A DNA stretch of 38,381 nucleotides from an uncultured Bacilli bacterium (GTDB taxonomy: Bacteria; Bacillota_I; Bacilli_A; RF39; UBA660): the NCBI GenBank assembly GCA_947626425.1, contig CANQRX010000003.1, positions 1-38,381 of the forward strand, in the 5' to 3' direction. The translations under genes were made by a program, and so were the position numbers. Of the stretch, positions 30,433 to 38,381 are shown one piece after another. The notes below the pieces were generated by a model. It ran no database searches. It saw only the letters and a list, made by a program, of their open reading frames with translations, and had not been told where the DNA came from. Position 1 is the stretch's first letter. Each line of letters begins with the position of its first letter.

Positions 30433-30882
30433 TTAACTTCTATATGAATCAACATCAGCTTTTAATGAATCATAATCAGATTGTAAATCGTTATATTTTT
30501 GAGTCAATTGTTCAACAGCTTCTTCTAAATTTCTAAAAGCAGCTCTACCTTCGTCATAGGTAAAAGATTCTTGTAAAAGTTTTTTCTTTTTTTCAGTACC
30601 ACGAGCTTGTCCAGTACAATGTTTTGAAGCTTTCTGAAAGTTTTTTTTCAATGCAGGTTCATTGATATATTTTGTGAATCCAGATAACTGAGAAGACAAT
30701 TGATCAAAAAGTTCAATGATTTTATTATAATTAGAATTTATAGCATTATAATAAGTCTTAGCAGCAGAATCAAAAGTAATATCATTTACATTAACTTTGC
30801 TATTCATTGCTATGATATAGCCTTTAGCAGTAGCACCGTTTGGTGCAGTTATTAAATCTGAATGTAACCCTTCTAAATTCAT
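30433..30882 (-). CDS. Helical WXG100/LXG-like protein (possible type VII secretion partner)
   Basis: 149 residues, all-helical by pattern, no signal peptide. After a short N-terminal segment (MNLEGLHSDLITAPNG) come helices AAKTYYNAINSNYNKIIELF and DQLSSQLSGFTKYINE, a basic central region (QARGTEKKKKLLQ), and a C-terminal coiled coil with heptad-like leucines (AVEQLTQKYNDLQSDYDSL). No W-x-G turn is present, so it is not a classical WXG100; it resembles the helical partners encoded with type VII substrates. It is the first gene of the operon, with AGGAGGG before the ATG and its own promoter upstream. Function inferred from neighbours only. Confidence 0.7.
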   Translation of the reverse strand: MNLEGLHSDLITAPNGATAKGYIIAMNSKVNVNDITFDSAAKTYYNAINSNYNKIIELFDQLSSQLSGFTKYINEPALKKNFQKASKHCTGQARGTEKKKKLLQESFTYDEGRAAFRNLEEAVEQLTQKYNDLQSDYDSLKADVDSYRS

Positions 30883-30904
30883 CTTTTCTTCCCTCCTTTA
30901 TGAT

Positions 30905-30933
30905 ATAGTACCATTTATTTTTATTAGTTGCAA
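30905..30933 (-). promoter_or_regulatory. Promoter of the WXG100 operon
   Basis: On the minus strand TTGCAA (30933-30928), 17 bases, then TGG and TACTAT (30910-30905), an extended -10 promoter. The rest of the 252-base gap to the exopolysaccharide operon holds the opposing promoter and an inverted repeat. Confidence 0.6.
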
Positions 30934-31064
30934 TTTTTTTTAGTTAAATCCCTTAATTTTTGGTTAAACTATAATTAATAAATTAAAAAAAATGTAAATT
31001 GCTTTACATTGATTAAATTAGTAGAGAAATAGATAATTAAAATTAAAAATCTTAGGGTAGATGT

Positions 31065-31082
31065 ACAAGTGCTTGCACTAGT
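31065..31082 (+). promoter_or_regulatory. Inverted repeat over the -35 of the exopolysaccharide promoter (candidate operator)
   Basis: ACAAGTGC-TT-GCACTAGT: 8-base arms with one mismatch around TT. It covers the -35 hexamer of the promoter at 31073-31101, the usual position for a repressor operator. The cognate regulator is not in the window. Confidence 0.5.
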
Positions 31083-31101
31083 AAATAATTAATGTTAAAA
31101 T
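31073..31101 (+). promoter_or_regulatory. Promoter of the exopolysaccharide operon
   Basis: TTGCAC (31073-31078), exactly 17 bases, TGT then TAAAAT (31096-31101). Transcription would start near 31108, 27 bases before the first ATG, with AGGTGG as ribosome binding site. Confidence 0.65.
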
Positions 31102-31134
31102 TAAATCAACTTAATAGAGTACCTAGGTGGTTTT

Positions 31135-31782
31135 ATGAAATATGCAAGTCAAAAGAAAAAAAGATATATATATTTTACAATTAAAAGACTGTTTGACATT
31201 ATTTGTAGTTTAGTAGGAATTATTTTTTTAATTCCTTTGACAATAGTAATCAAAATTGCCTATATTTGTACAGGTGATTTTAATAGTATTTTTTTTAGAC
31301 AAGTACGATTAGGGAAAAATGGCAAAATTATTAAAATTTTTAAATATCGTACAATGGTACCTAATGCGGAAGAAATTCTAGAAAAATGGCTAAAAGAAAA
31401 TCCCGAAAAAAGAGAGGAGTATTTAAAAGATCGGAAAATTGACAAAGACCCAAGAATAACTAAATTAGGCAATATTTTAAGAAAGTCTTCGCTAGATGAA
31501 TTTCCTCAATTTATTAATATTTTAATTGGAGATATGTCCTTGATTGGACCTCGTCCTGTTGTTCCTGATGAAGCTGAAAATTATGGCAAACGAAAAATGA
31601 AATTTTTATCAATACGCCCAGGTTTAACCGGTTATTGGGCTAGTAATGGCCGTAATAATATATCCTATAAAGAAAGAATTAAAATGGAACTTTATTATAT
31701 TGATCATTGTAGCATTTTATTAGATATTCAAATTATTTTTGATACCGTTTTTGCCGTTATAAAAAAAGATGGTGCTAAGTAA
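31135..31782 (+). CDS. Undecaprenyl-phosphate sugar phosphotransferase (priming enzyme)
   Basis: 215 residues, a short monotopic bacterial sugar transferase (WcaJ/RfbP/PglC fold) with one N-terminal membrane segment (IICSLVGIIFLIPLTIVIKI). Conserved motifs: FFRQVRLGKNGKIIKIFKYR, TKLGNILRKSSLDEFPQF, GDMSLIGPRPVVP, and RPGLTGYWASNGRN. It attaches the first sugar-1-phosphate to undecaprenyl phosphate, starting repeat-unit synthesis. As first gene behind the regulated promoter, it begins an operon of glycosyltransferases, polymerase and flippase. The exact sugar (galactose or a bacillosamine-like sugar) cannot be read from sequence. Confidence 0.92.
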   Translation: MKYASQKKKRYIYFTIKRLFDIICSLVGIIFLIPLTIVIKIAYICTGDFNSIFFRQVRLGKNGKIIKIFKYRTMVPNAEEILEKWLKENPEKREEYLKDRKIDKDPRITKLGNILRKSSLDEFPQFINILIGDMSLIGPRPVVPDEAENYGKRKMKFLSIRPGLTGYWASNGRNNISYKERIKMELYYIDHCSILLDIQIIFDTVFAVIKKDGAK

Positions 31783-31808
31783 AGAATCTTTTATATGGGA
31801 GGTTTAAG

Positions 31809-32585
31809 ATGAAAAAAATAAAAATAATAGTCGCGACTCATAAAAAATATCAAATGCCCAAAGAAAAAATGTATTTACCTCTTCAGGTTGGAGCTGAGGG
31901 AAAAGAAGACTTAGGTTATACTAAGGATAATTCGGGGGAAAATATTTCTTTAAAGAATCCTTTTTTTTGTGAATTAACTGGTTTATATTGGGTTTATAAA
32001 AATTTAGAGGCCGATTATATTGGCTTAGTTCACTACCGTCGTTATTTTCGAGCTAAGAAAAAGGCTAAAAATCCTTTCCAATCCATTTTAAAGCAAAAAG
32101 AATTAGAAAAGTATTTACAAGACTATGATATAATTGTTCCTAAAAAGCGAAAATATTATATCGAAACTATTTATAACCATTACAAACATACAATGCATAT
32201 CGAAACGCTTGATGAAGCCATTGCCGTTATAAATGACTTATATCCAGAGTATAAAATGGCTCTTGATAAAGTAATGAAGAAAAGAAGTATGCATGCTTTT
32301 AATATGTTTATCATGAAAAAAGAATACTTTGATGAATATTGTAAGTGGCTTTTTGATATCCTATTTAATTTAGAAAAAAGAATGGGAAAAGTAAAATATG
32401 ATAGTTTTCATGCCCGTTTTTATGGTAGAATAAGTGAGAGACTCTTAGATGTTTGGTTAACATACCATAAATATGAATATAAAGAATTACCATTTATTTA
32501 TATGGAAAAAATAAATTGGTCCAAAAAAATAGGAGGATTTTTAAAAGCCAAATTTTTAGGGAAAAAATATGATCAAAGCTTTTAG
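31809..32585 (+). CDS. DUF4422 family glycosyltransferase
   Basis: 258 residues. The N-terminus KIKIIVATHKKYQMP and the block GLYWVYKNLEADYIGLVHYR are the signature of DUF4422, a family found in capsule and exopolysaccharide clusters and treated as glycosyltransferases. Further family features are YDIIVPKKRKYYIETIYNHY and HAFNMFIMKKEYFDEYCKWL. No membrane segment, so it acts at the inner membrane face on the lipid-linked oligosaccharide. GGGAGG before the ATG; 26 bases after the priming transferase. Sugar specificity unknown. Confidence 0.87.
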   Translation: MKKIKIIVATHKKYQMPKEKMYLPLQVGAEGKEDLGYTKDNSGENISLKNPFFCELTGLYWVYKNLEADYIGLVHYRRYFRAKKKAKNPFQSILKQKELEKYLQDYDIIVPKKRKYYIETIYNHYKHTMHIETLDEAIAVINDLYPEYKMALDKVMKKRSMHAFNMFIMKKEYFDEYCKWLFDILFNLEKRMGKVKYDSFHARFYGRISERLLDVWLTYHKYEYKELPFIYMEKINWSKKIGGFLKAKFLGKKYDQSF

Positions 32586-32597
32586 GGAGGAGAAGTT

Positions 32598-33497
32598 ATG
32601 AAATTAGCAACTACTGACATTTTTAAGAAACTTTATTTAAAAAATTCAAAATTAGTTTTACTTCAAGATAAAGATTTAAAAAAACTTCAAAAAAAGCTAT
32701 TAATAATGGCTCAAGATATTATTGAAGTTTTAGAAAGTATTAATGCTAATTATCATTTAACAGGGGGGACGTGCTTAGGGGCAATTAGGCATCAAGGTTT
32801 TATCCCATGGGATGATGATATGGATATTGATCTTGCCAGAAAAGATGTTGCTAATTTTTTAAAAACTTTTACCCAAAAATATGGTGATAAATACTATATT
32901 CATACTCCTTACAATAAAGACGGTTTTAGCCTGCCATCAATTCAAATTCGCCTTAAAAATACTCTATATGTTGGTGTAAATGATTATAAAGAAGAAGAAA
33001 GTGGGATTCCGATTGATATTGCCATTATTGAAAATACTTATGATTTTAAAATATTAAGAAAAATTCATGGTATTGGTAGCATGGCCTTAGGCCTTATTGT
33101 TAGTTGCCGAAAGTTTGCTGCTTATCGTAATTTTTATTTAGAATTGGTATCTGATTTAAAAGAAGAAACCAAAATATTTAAAAAAAAGATTTTAATCGGG
33201 CGCTTGTTTTCCTTTTTTTCTTTAGCTCATTGGATTAGAATTTATGATAAGTGGAATAGTCGTTGTCATAATAACGCGTCTAAGTTTGTTGTTGTACCAA
33301 CTGGTCGTAAAGGCTTTTTTGGGGAAATTTACGACCGTGATAAATTTTATGAAAGTACCAAGGCCAATTTTGAAAATTATTCGTGGAATGTTCCCAAAGA
33401 TTATGATTATTATTTAACTAAAATGTATGATGATTATATGAAACTTCCAGCAAAAAGGGAAGTTGAACGTCACGCTTTAATAAAATTTAAGTTGTAA
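32598..33497 (+). CDS. LicD family phosphotransferase
   Basis: 299 residues. The LicD core is clear: YHLTGGTCLGAIRHQGFIP near residue 52-70, directly followed by the catalytic acid cluster WDDDMDID. Later parts contain the FVVVPTGRKGFFGEIYDR and WNVPKDYDYYLTKMYDDY blocks. LicD proteins of the nucleotidyltransferase fold transfer phosphocholine or other phosphate-linked groups (including ribitol- or glycerol-phosphate) onto sugars. No choline uptake or licABC gene is in the window, so the transferred group is uncertain; the CDP-glycerol enzyme downstream makes a polyol phosphate plausible. GGGAGGAG precedes the ATG. Confidence 0.9.
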   Translation: MKLATTDIFKKLYLKNSKLVLLQDKDLKKLQKKLLIMAQDIIEVLESINANYHLTGGTCLGAIRHQGFIPWDDDMDIDLARKDVANFLKTFTQKYGDKYYIHTPYNKDGFSLPSIQIRLKNTLYVGVNDYKEEESGIPIDIAIIENTYDFKILRKIHGIGSMALGLIVSCRKFAAYRNFYLELVSDLKEETKIFKKKILIGRLFSFFSLAHWIRIYDKWNSRCHNNASKFVVVPTGRKGFFGEIYDRDKFYESTKANFENYSWNVPKDYDYYLTKMYDDYMKLPAKREVERHALIKFKL

Positions 33498-33513
33498 GAA
33501 GGATGTGAAAAAA

Positions 33514-34551
33514 ATGGAATTAATTAGTATAATTATGCCTGTTTATAATTCCAAAAAGTATCTTAAAGATGCCATTTTAAGTATTCAAAATCAAACGTAT
33601 TCTAATTTTGAATTAATTGCTGTTGATGATGGTTCAACTGACAATAGCTTAGAAATTTTAAAGAAATTTGCAAGTACTGATAAACGAATCAAAGTTTTTC
33701 ATAAAGAAAATAAAGGAATTAGTAACACAAGAAATTATGGCTTAGCTAAATCGCAAGGAGATTATATAACCTTTATTGATAATGATGACGAATATTTGCC
33801 TAATCTTTTAAAAGACAACTTAGAATTAATTACGAAATATGATGCCGACATGGTTAAATTTCAAAAAGTTAAATTTTACGTTGATAATAACTCTGATTTA
33901 GTAATTCCCAAAACTAAAGAAAAAGTCTTATTTTTTCAAAATGACGAAATTTGGCAAAATTTTGCAACCCTTTACCATTATGGTGGAACTATTTGGAATA
34001 TTATGTATAAAGCTGATTTTCTAAAAAAAAATAACATCACTTTTTGTGAAAAATCACGTCATGAAATAGAAGACCATCGCTTTAATTTAGATTGTTATTA
34101 TCATTTACAAAAAATTGTTTTAAATCCGCAATGTTACTACGTTTGGAAATTGCGAACTGCCCATTCTACAAGTGGTAAATTTATTTATGAACGTTTTTTA
34201 AATATTGAAAAAGAAGGAAATGATTTATACAAATTTTTAAAAACGAAAAACATTGGTCTTGATTGGACAAAGGTTAAAGTAAGCTACTTAATAAATATTT
34301 TAGTGGTTATGAATTATGATAATTCCGGCTTTAATCATCGTTTGTTTATTAAACATTTAAAAGAATTAAAACAACTTGATTTGTTTGCACGGAAGTGTAC
34401 TAAAAAAGAATACGCTTATTTGAAAGAAAATGAATCCTTAATGCGAATGCTTGCTTGTTTCTTTTTTGACAAAAAGTGTTATAATACTGTTTATGGACTT
34501 TCTAAATTAAAATTAAGAAAAGACATCAAAAAAAACAATCGTCGTTTTTAA
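33514..34551 (+). CDS. Family 2 glycosyltransferase
   Basis: About 345 residues. GT-A fold with ELISIIMPVYNSKKYLKDAI at the start, DDGSTDNSLEILKKF near 36-50, and FIDNDDEYLPN near 88-98, carrying the D-x-D type metal site. The C-terminal half is helical (YHLQKIVLNPQCYYVWKLR) as in capsule GT2 enzymes. An in-frame GTG at 33505 lies only two bases after the AAGAAGGA region, so ATG 33514 is chosen. It adds one sugar to the repeat unit on the cytoplasmic side; donor and linkage cannot be determined. Confidence 0.9.
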   Translation: MELISIIMPVYNSKKYLKDAILSIQNQTYSNFELIAVDDGSTDNSLEILKKFASTDKRIKVFHKENKGISNTRNYGLAKSQGDYITFIDNDDEYLPNLLKDNLELITKYDADMVKFQKVKFYVDNNSDLVIPKTKEKVLFFQNDEIWQNFATLYHYGGTIWNIMYKADFLKKNNITFCEKSRHEIEDHRFNLDCYYHLQKIVLNPQCYYVWKLRTAHSTSGKFIYERFLNIEKEGNDLYKFLKTKNIGLDWTKVKVSYLINILVVMNYDNSGFNHRLFIKHLKELKQLDLFARKCTKKEYAYLKENESLMRMLACFFFDKKCYNTVYGLSKLKLRKDIKKNNRRF

Positions 34552-34566
34552 GAAAGGGGAGGACCT

Positions 34567-35937
34567 ATGATTTATTTAATATTAATAATCGTTGCCATAC
34601 TTTTAGTCCTTTATGGAAAATATATTTATAATAATTACGGGAACTCTATACCTTTCATCTTAATTTTTTTTATATATGCGGCATGGGCCTTAGTTTCAAT
34701 TATTTATATTGATGGGGGAACCTATATTATTGAACAAGACCGAACTTCAACATTTACTGGAGCTTCTTTAAGATTTTTAATCGTTATGTTACCATTTTTT
34801 TATTTTTTACCAAAAATGGTAAGTCAGTCTTTACAAAAGAAAATGAAACCCGTTAAAAATTCTTTCGGGCGCTCTTTGGAGTTAAAAAAGTGTCTAACCT
34901 TTATTGCTTATGGCGTTTTGATTTATTTATACTTAAACCTGTTTATTTCAGGAATTCCAATGTTTAACAAGCAAATAACTAATTTTAATTTTTATATTAC
35001 TTATTCTAAATTACCATTTGCTAGCACCATTCAAGCAGCAACAATTAATTTTTTCTTACTTTTTTTTGGTGTTATCTTTGCTAGTAATGAACCGTTAAAA
35101 GAAAAAAAGAAATCTTTTCTTTACTATTTATTATTAGTAATTTATCGAATTTTATTTGGGGAAAAATTCTATCCTTTTTTACTTTATTCATTCTTATTTT
35201 TCTTACCAACTTTAATGAACTTTTTTAAGAAGGCAAAAAACAAAGGCTTTTTTACTAAAAAAACCATCATTATTGGGTCAATTTGTTTTTTAATTCTTTT
35301 AGGAGCTAGTCTTTTAAAATATACCATTGATGATAACCCAAACTATAAAAGTCCCGTTGATCATTTATTTTCTCGAATTTTTTCTTTGCAATCCCATATG
35401 TTTTATGGATATGATAAATATTTAATGGAACATAATATGGGCTGGACTCCTAATTTTGAAGAATTAAAAACTGAATTACTTGCCGGTTTAAAAAAGACTG
35501 ATAAATTTGCTAAAAACATTGGTTTAACCAAAATTATGACTATTGTTTCCCCAAAAGAAATAGTTGACCGTTATTTAAATGATAATACGCGATTTTATGG
35601 AGGTTATTGGACTTTATCAATCGGGTGCTTTGGTTATGTTTTAACCGCCTTTTATTCAATTTTAGTCGCCGCCATTATTGCTTATTTTTCAAAAGTACTT
35701 GCTTTAGCGATTAAGAAAAAAGATTATATTTTATTATTTTTAAGTACAAATTGTTATTATATTTTCTTCACTTATTTTAATGAAGCAAACTACAGTTTTA
35801 TCTTTTCTTATCGAATGTTTTTATTTACGTTCTTAATTATTTTCTATGAAAAAATAATGGATAGTAAAGTCGTATTAAAAATTAGTGAAGCCCTTAATGA
35901 AAAATTAAAAATTGTTAATAAGGTAGTAGGTGATTAA
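34567..35937 (+). CDS. Polysaccharide repeat-unit polymerase (Wzy-like)
   Basis: 456 residues, about twelve membrane helices, with large outer loops (NFEELKTELLAGLKKTDKFA and the region YLNDNTRFYGGYWTLSIGCF). Wzy proteins share little sequence; the call rests on topology, length and position between the last glycosyltransferase and the flippase. The arginine/tyrosine-rich loop followed by glycines is typical of O-antigen polymerases. It would join flipped repeat units at the outer membrane face. GGGGAGG precedes the ATG; the stop lies one base before the flippase start. Confidence 0.75.
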   Translation: MIYLILIIVAILLVLYGKYIYNNYGNSIPFILIFFIYAAWALVSIIYIDGGTYIIEQDRTSTFTGASLRFLIVMLPFFYFLPKMVSQSLQKKMKPVKNSFGRSLELKKCLTFIAYGVLIYLYLNLFISGIPMFNKQITNFNFYITYSKLPFASTIQAATINFFLLFFGVIFASNEPLKEKKKSFLYYLLLVIYRILFGEKFYPFLLYSFLFFLPTLMNFFKKAKNKGFFTKKTIIIGSICFLILLGASLLKYTIDDNPNYKSPVDHLFSRIFSLQSHMFYGYDKYLMEHNMGWTPNFEELKTELLAGLKKTDKFAKNIGLTKIMTIVSPKEIVDRYLNDNTRFYGGYWTLSIGCFGYVLTAFYSILVAAIIAYFSKVLALAIKKKDYILLFLSTNCYYIFFTYFNEANYSFIFSYRMFLFTFLIIFYEKIMDSKVVLKISEALNEKLKIVNKVVGD

Positions 35938-35938
35938 A

Positions 35939-37330
35939 GTGAGTTTAAAAAAAGGATTAATGTATGTTTTTTTAGCTAATTTACTTAATTTGTGTATTAG
36001 CTTAATTAAAGGCTTTGTTTTACCCAAATATTTATCTATTGAAGCTTATGCGATGATTCAAAGTTATTTACTTTATGTTTCCTACATTGGTTTATTACAC
36101 TTTGGATATTTAGATGGTTTATATTTAAAATATGGTGGTCAAAAATTTGAAAATATTGATGCTTTAGAAATTAATTTAGCCCGAGGAAATACCATTTTAC
36201 TGCAATTGTTGTTCACCATTCCAGCTATTGCTATTTCTTTAATTTTAAAAAATTATGTTTTGTTATTTTTTTCTTTAAGTATTTTACCTGTTAATATTGT
36301 AACTTTATATAAAAATTTGTTTCAAGCGACGGGTTTATTTAAAACTTACGGAAGACTTTTAAATGTCACAACATTGTTATCCTTTATAGGAACCTTGATT
36401 TTATTATTTTTCTTTCATCTGGAAAGTGCTTTTTATTATATTTTTATTTTAGTGTTTGTTGATTATTTAATTTGGATTTTACTTGAAATTAATTTATTCG
36501 AAAATTACAAAATACCATTTAAATTACAATTTTCTTTAAAAAATTTAGCTAAACACATTAAATCCGGTTTTGTTTTAATGCTTGGTAATTTTTCGTCAAT
36601 TATGATGACGAGTATGGACCGGTGGTTTATCAAAATTTTATTGACGGTTGAAGAGTTTGCTTATTATTCTTTTGCTGTTCGGGTCGAGAATTTAATTACG
36701 GTTTTTATTACCCCAGTTATAACGACAATGTATAATTATTTTTGTCAAACTAAAGATACCAAAAACATAAAAAACATTACCAAAACTTGTTTATTAGTTG
36801 GCTTATGCTTAATTGGCTGTGCTTTTCCAGTTAAATTTATATTAGAAACCTTTTTAACTAAATATTACGATTCTTCGGCGATTATTTTTCTTTTATTTTC
36901 AACTCAAGCTTTGTATTTAATTATTAAAGGAGTTTATGTTAATATTTATAAATCCCGAAAAGAGCAAAATAAGTATTTTAAACAATTAGTTTTAGTTATA
37001 ATAATTGGTTTTTTGTTGAATCTATTATTAATTAATATTTTTCACAACACCATCTGTGTAGCGTTAGCAACCTTAATTTCCGTTTTAATTTGGTTTGGCA
37101 TCTGTTTATTTTCTATTCCTGAAATTAGACTAGGCTTTAAAGAATTAATCGTTTTAGTAATTAGTTTAATTTTATATAATTTCTTAGGTTTTTATGTAAA
37201 TTCTTATCTAGGTTTTATTATTTATTATGGTTGTCTTTTAATGCTTTTAATAATTTTTATGAAAGATACTCTCATTCAATTTTTAAATATTATTAAAAGT
37301 TTGATTGTCAAAAAAGGAGTTAAACAATGA
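35939..37330 (+). CDS. Lipid-linked oligosaccharide flippase (Wzx-like)
   Basis: About 463 residues, twelve to fourteen membrane helices, MOP/PST superfamily. The start LKKGLMYVFLANLLNLCISL and the paired halves, with KSGFVLMLGNFSSIMMTSMDRWFI at the start of helix seven, are typical of oligosaccharide flippases. It would move the undecaprenyl-linked repeat unit outward. Two GTG codons are in frame (35930 and 35939); AGGTGATT is placed well for the second, so 35939 is chosen with moderate certainty. The final TGA overlaps the ATG of the next gene (ATGA). Confidence 0.85.
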   Translation: MSLKKGLMYVFLANLLNLCISLIKGFVLPKYLSIEAYAMIQSYLLYVSYIGLLHFGYLDGLYLKYGGQKFENIDALEINLARGNTILLQLLFTIPAIAISLILKNYVLLFFSLSILPVNIVTLYKNLFQATGLFKTYGRLLNVTTLLSFIGTLILLFFFHLESAFYYIFILVFVDYLIWILLEINLFENYKIPFKLQFSLKNLAKHIKSGFVLMLGNFSSIMMTSMDRWFIKILLTVEEFAYYSFAVRVENLITVFITPVITTMYNYFCQTKDTKNIKNITKTCLLVGLCLIGCAFPVKFILETFLTKYYDSSAIIFLLFSTQALYLIIKGVYVNIYKSRKEQNKYFKQLVLVIIIGFLLNLLLINIFHNTICVALATLISVLIWFGICLFSIPEIRLGFKELIVLVISLILYNFLGFYVNSYLGFIIYYGCLLMLLIIFMKDTLIQFLNIIKSLIVKKGVKQ

Positions 37331-38381
37331 AAATGCTTTTAAAAAAAATTTATACCTCAATCCTCTTTCGATTGTTTTGGTTACTACCGTTGCAAGATAA
37401 AGTGCTTTTTTCTAGTTTTTCAGGGAAAAAATATGGGGACAATCCTAAATTTATTTCTTTAAAATTAAGAGAAAAAGACCCTAAAATTAAACAAGTTTGG
37501 CTTTATAAATATGAAAAATTTCCCGATTTAGATGCCAATATTTTACAAGTCAAATGGGGAAGTATCGCAATGATTTATCATTTAGCAACATCCAAAATTT
37601 GGGTTGATTCTCATACTAAACCGCTTTGGGTTAAAAAACGTCCTGGCCAATTTTATTTAGAAACATGGCATGGTGGATTAGGAATGAAAAAAATTGAAGG
37701 CGATGCGATTGATAAATTAGATAAAGATGTCGTAAAGAGAATTAAACACAATTCTGCACTTGTTGATTTATTAATTAGTAATTGTCGGTGGTTAACTAAA
37801 ATTTATCAAAGGGCCTTTTTTTATGATGGGGAAATACTTGAATGTGGTTATCCGAAAAATGACATTTTGTTTCAAAAAGAATGTCATGAAGATATAAGGC
37901 AAAAAGTTTTAAAATATTATCAATTAAAAACTAATACAAAGATATTTTTTTATGCCCCGACTTTTCGTGAGAAAACAGAAAATCTTAATTATCATTTAGA
38001 TTTAGATGAATTAATTAAATTTTTAAGAAAAGAATATGGTAAGGAATGGGTTTTATTTTACCGTTTGCATCCTTTATTAATGAAAGAAGAAAATATTTTT
38101 AAATATCAGAATAAAAATATTTATGATGTAACAATGTATCCTGATATGCAAGAATTAATCATTGCTAGTGATATGATGATGACTGATTATTCTAGTGGTA
38201 TTTTTGATTTTGCCATGCTTTATAAACCGGCTTTTATATATGCTTATGACTTAAAAGAATACGAAAAAGAACGCGGATTATATTTCAATTTATATGATAT
38301 GCCTTTTTTAGTTGCCGAAGATTTTGAACAATTACTTCAAAATATTAAAGATTTTGATGAACAAAAATATCAAAAAAAGTT
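37327..38381 (+). CDS. CDP-glycerol glycerophosphotransferase family protein (TagB/TagF-like, partial)
   Basis: The frame runs off the right edge after 351 codons. Visible motifs of the family: FLETWHGG-like YLETWHGGLGMKKIE near 117, ECGYPKNDIL near 175, FYAPTFREKT near 205, YRLHPLLM near 240, and MTDYSSGIFDFAMLYKPAFI near 278. This is the GT-B-like catalytic region of enzymes that transfer glycerol-phosphate from CDP-glycerol, as in teichoic acid synthesis or phosphoglycerol decoration of capsules. A short N-terminal hydrophobic segment (LLKKIYTSILFRLFWLLP) may bind the membrane. It overlaps the flippase by four bases, with AAAGGAG upstream. It follows the Wzx gene, so a phosphoglycerol-modified polysaccharide is the likely product. 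Confidence 0.85.
   Translation, partial: MKMLLKKIYTSILFRLFWLLPLQDKVLFSSFSGKKYGDNPKFISLKLREKDPKIKQVWLYKYEKFPDLDANILQVKWGSIAMIYHLATSKIWVDSHTKPLWVKKRPGQFYLETWHGGLGMKKIEGDAIDKLDKDVVKRIKHNSALVDLLISNCRWLTKIYQRAFFYDGEILECGYPKNDILFQKECHEDIRQKVLKYYQLKTNTKIFFYAPTFREKTENLNYHLDLDELIKFLRKEYGKEWVLFYRLHPLLMKEENIFKYQNKNIYDVTMYPDMQELIIASDMMMTDYSSGIFDFAMLYKPAFIYAYDLKEYEKERGLYFNLYDMPFLVAEDFEQLLQNIKDFDEQKYQKK

Noticed and set aside
1..38381. Reassigned code (TGA as Trp) as in Mycoplasma
   Set aside because: TGA ends several intact genes (for example dnaG, the flippase and the phosphodiesterase), and all conserved tryptophans are TGG.
1..38381. CRISPR arrays, insertion sequences, tRNA or rRNA genes
   Set aside because: I found no spaced direct-repeat array, no transposase or terminal inverted repeats, and no tRNA or rRNA signatures.

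Overview
The window is AT-rich (GC well under one third, judged by eye) and reads as a low-GC Gram-positive (Bacillota) chromosome. Supporting signs are strong AAGGAGG-type ribosome binding sites, many extended TGN -10 promoters, a dnaG-rpoD-trmK block as in Bacillus, small YjcZ-like and YqfQ-like proteins, WXG100 proteins, FtsW (so a walled cell), and TGA used as a stop with TGG for Trp (so not the Mycoplasma code). My best guess is an uncultured host-associated member of Bacilli of the RF39 or Erysipelotrichales type; the species cannot be named from this sequence.

Layout. 1-2.5 kb: the tail of an unknown gene, hemW, a small membrane-anchored protein and a glycerophosphodiester phosphodiesterase. 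2.5-9.1 kb: a cell-envelope lipid/glycan island made of an acyltransferase-3 with a ten-G tract inside its coding sequence, a GtrA-family protein, a UbiA-type polyprenyl-phosphate phosphoribosyltransferase-like enzyme, and two tandem genes that each fuse a HAD phosphatase to a GT-C-like membrane glycosyltransferase. Together these could make, dephosphorylate, flip and use a polyprenyl-phosphate pentose. 9.2-14.7 kb: mutS, two unknown genes, and a two-gene RnfC-like/RnfD-like remnant that lacks the NADH/FMN motif and the other Rnf subunits. 14.8-17.1 kb: a surface protein with seven InlB-type B-repeats and a sortase-like tail.

17.2-25.1 kb: housekeeping genes: dnaG (apparently starting at ATT), rpoD, trmK, a YqfQ-like gene on the other strand, a prepilin peptidase, rpmG (57 codons), efp, def, a YjcZ-like gene and ftsW. 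25.1-29.7 kb: comEA, comEC and holA, flanked on both sides by intergenic regions (429 and 562 bases) that each carry a strong promoter, several hairpins and a rho-independent terminator. I interpret both as structured non-coding RNA genes; the first has two terminal loops that are exact complements. 29.7-30.9 kb: a minus-strand operon of two WXG100-like helical proteins and an acidic protein, without secretion machinery.

31.0-38.4 kb (runs off the end): an exopolysaccharide/capsule operon behind a promoter with an inverted repeat over its -35: priming sugar-phosphate transferase, DUF4422 glycosyltransferase, LicD, family 2 glycosyltransferase, Wzy-like polymerase, Wzx-like flippase, and a CDP-glycerol glycerophosphotransferase. 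The chain would be primed on a lipid carrier, extended, decorated with phospho-substituents, flipped and polymerised.

The most interesting points are the phase-variable-looking G10 tract, the duplicated HAD/GT-C fusion beside UbiA, the two putative structured RNAs, the ATT start of dnaG, and the stripped-down RnfC/RnfD pair. No tRNA, rRNA, CRISPR array or insertion sequence was recognised.
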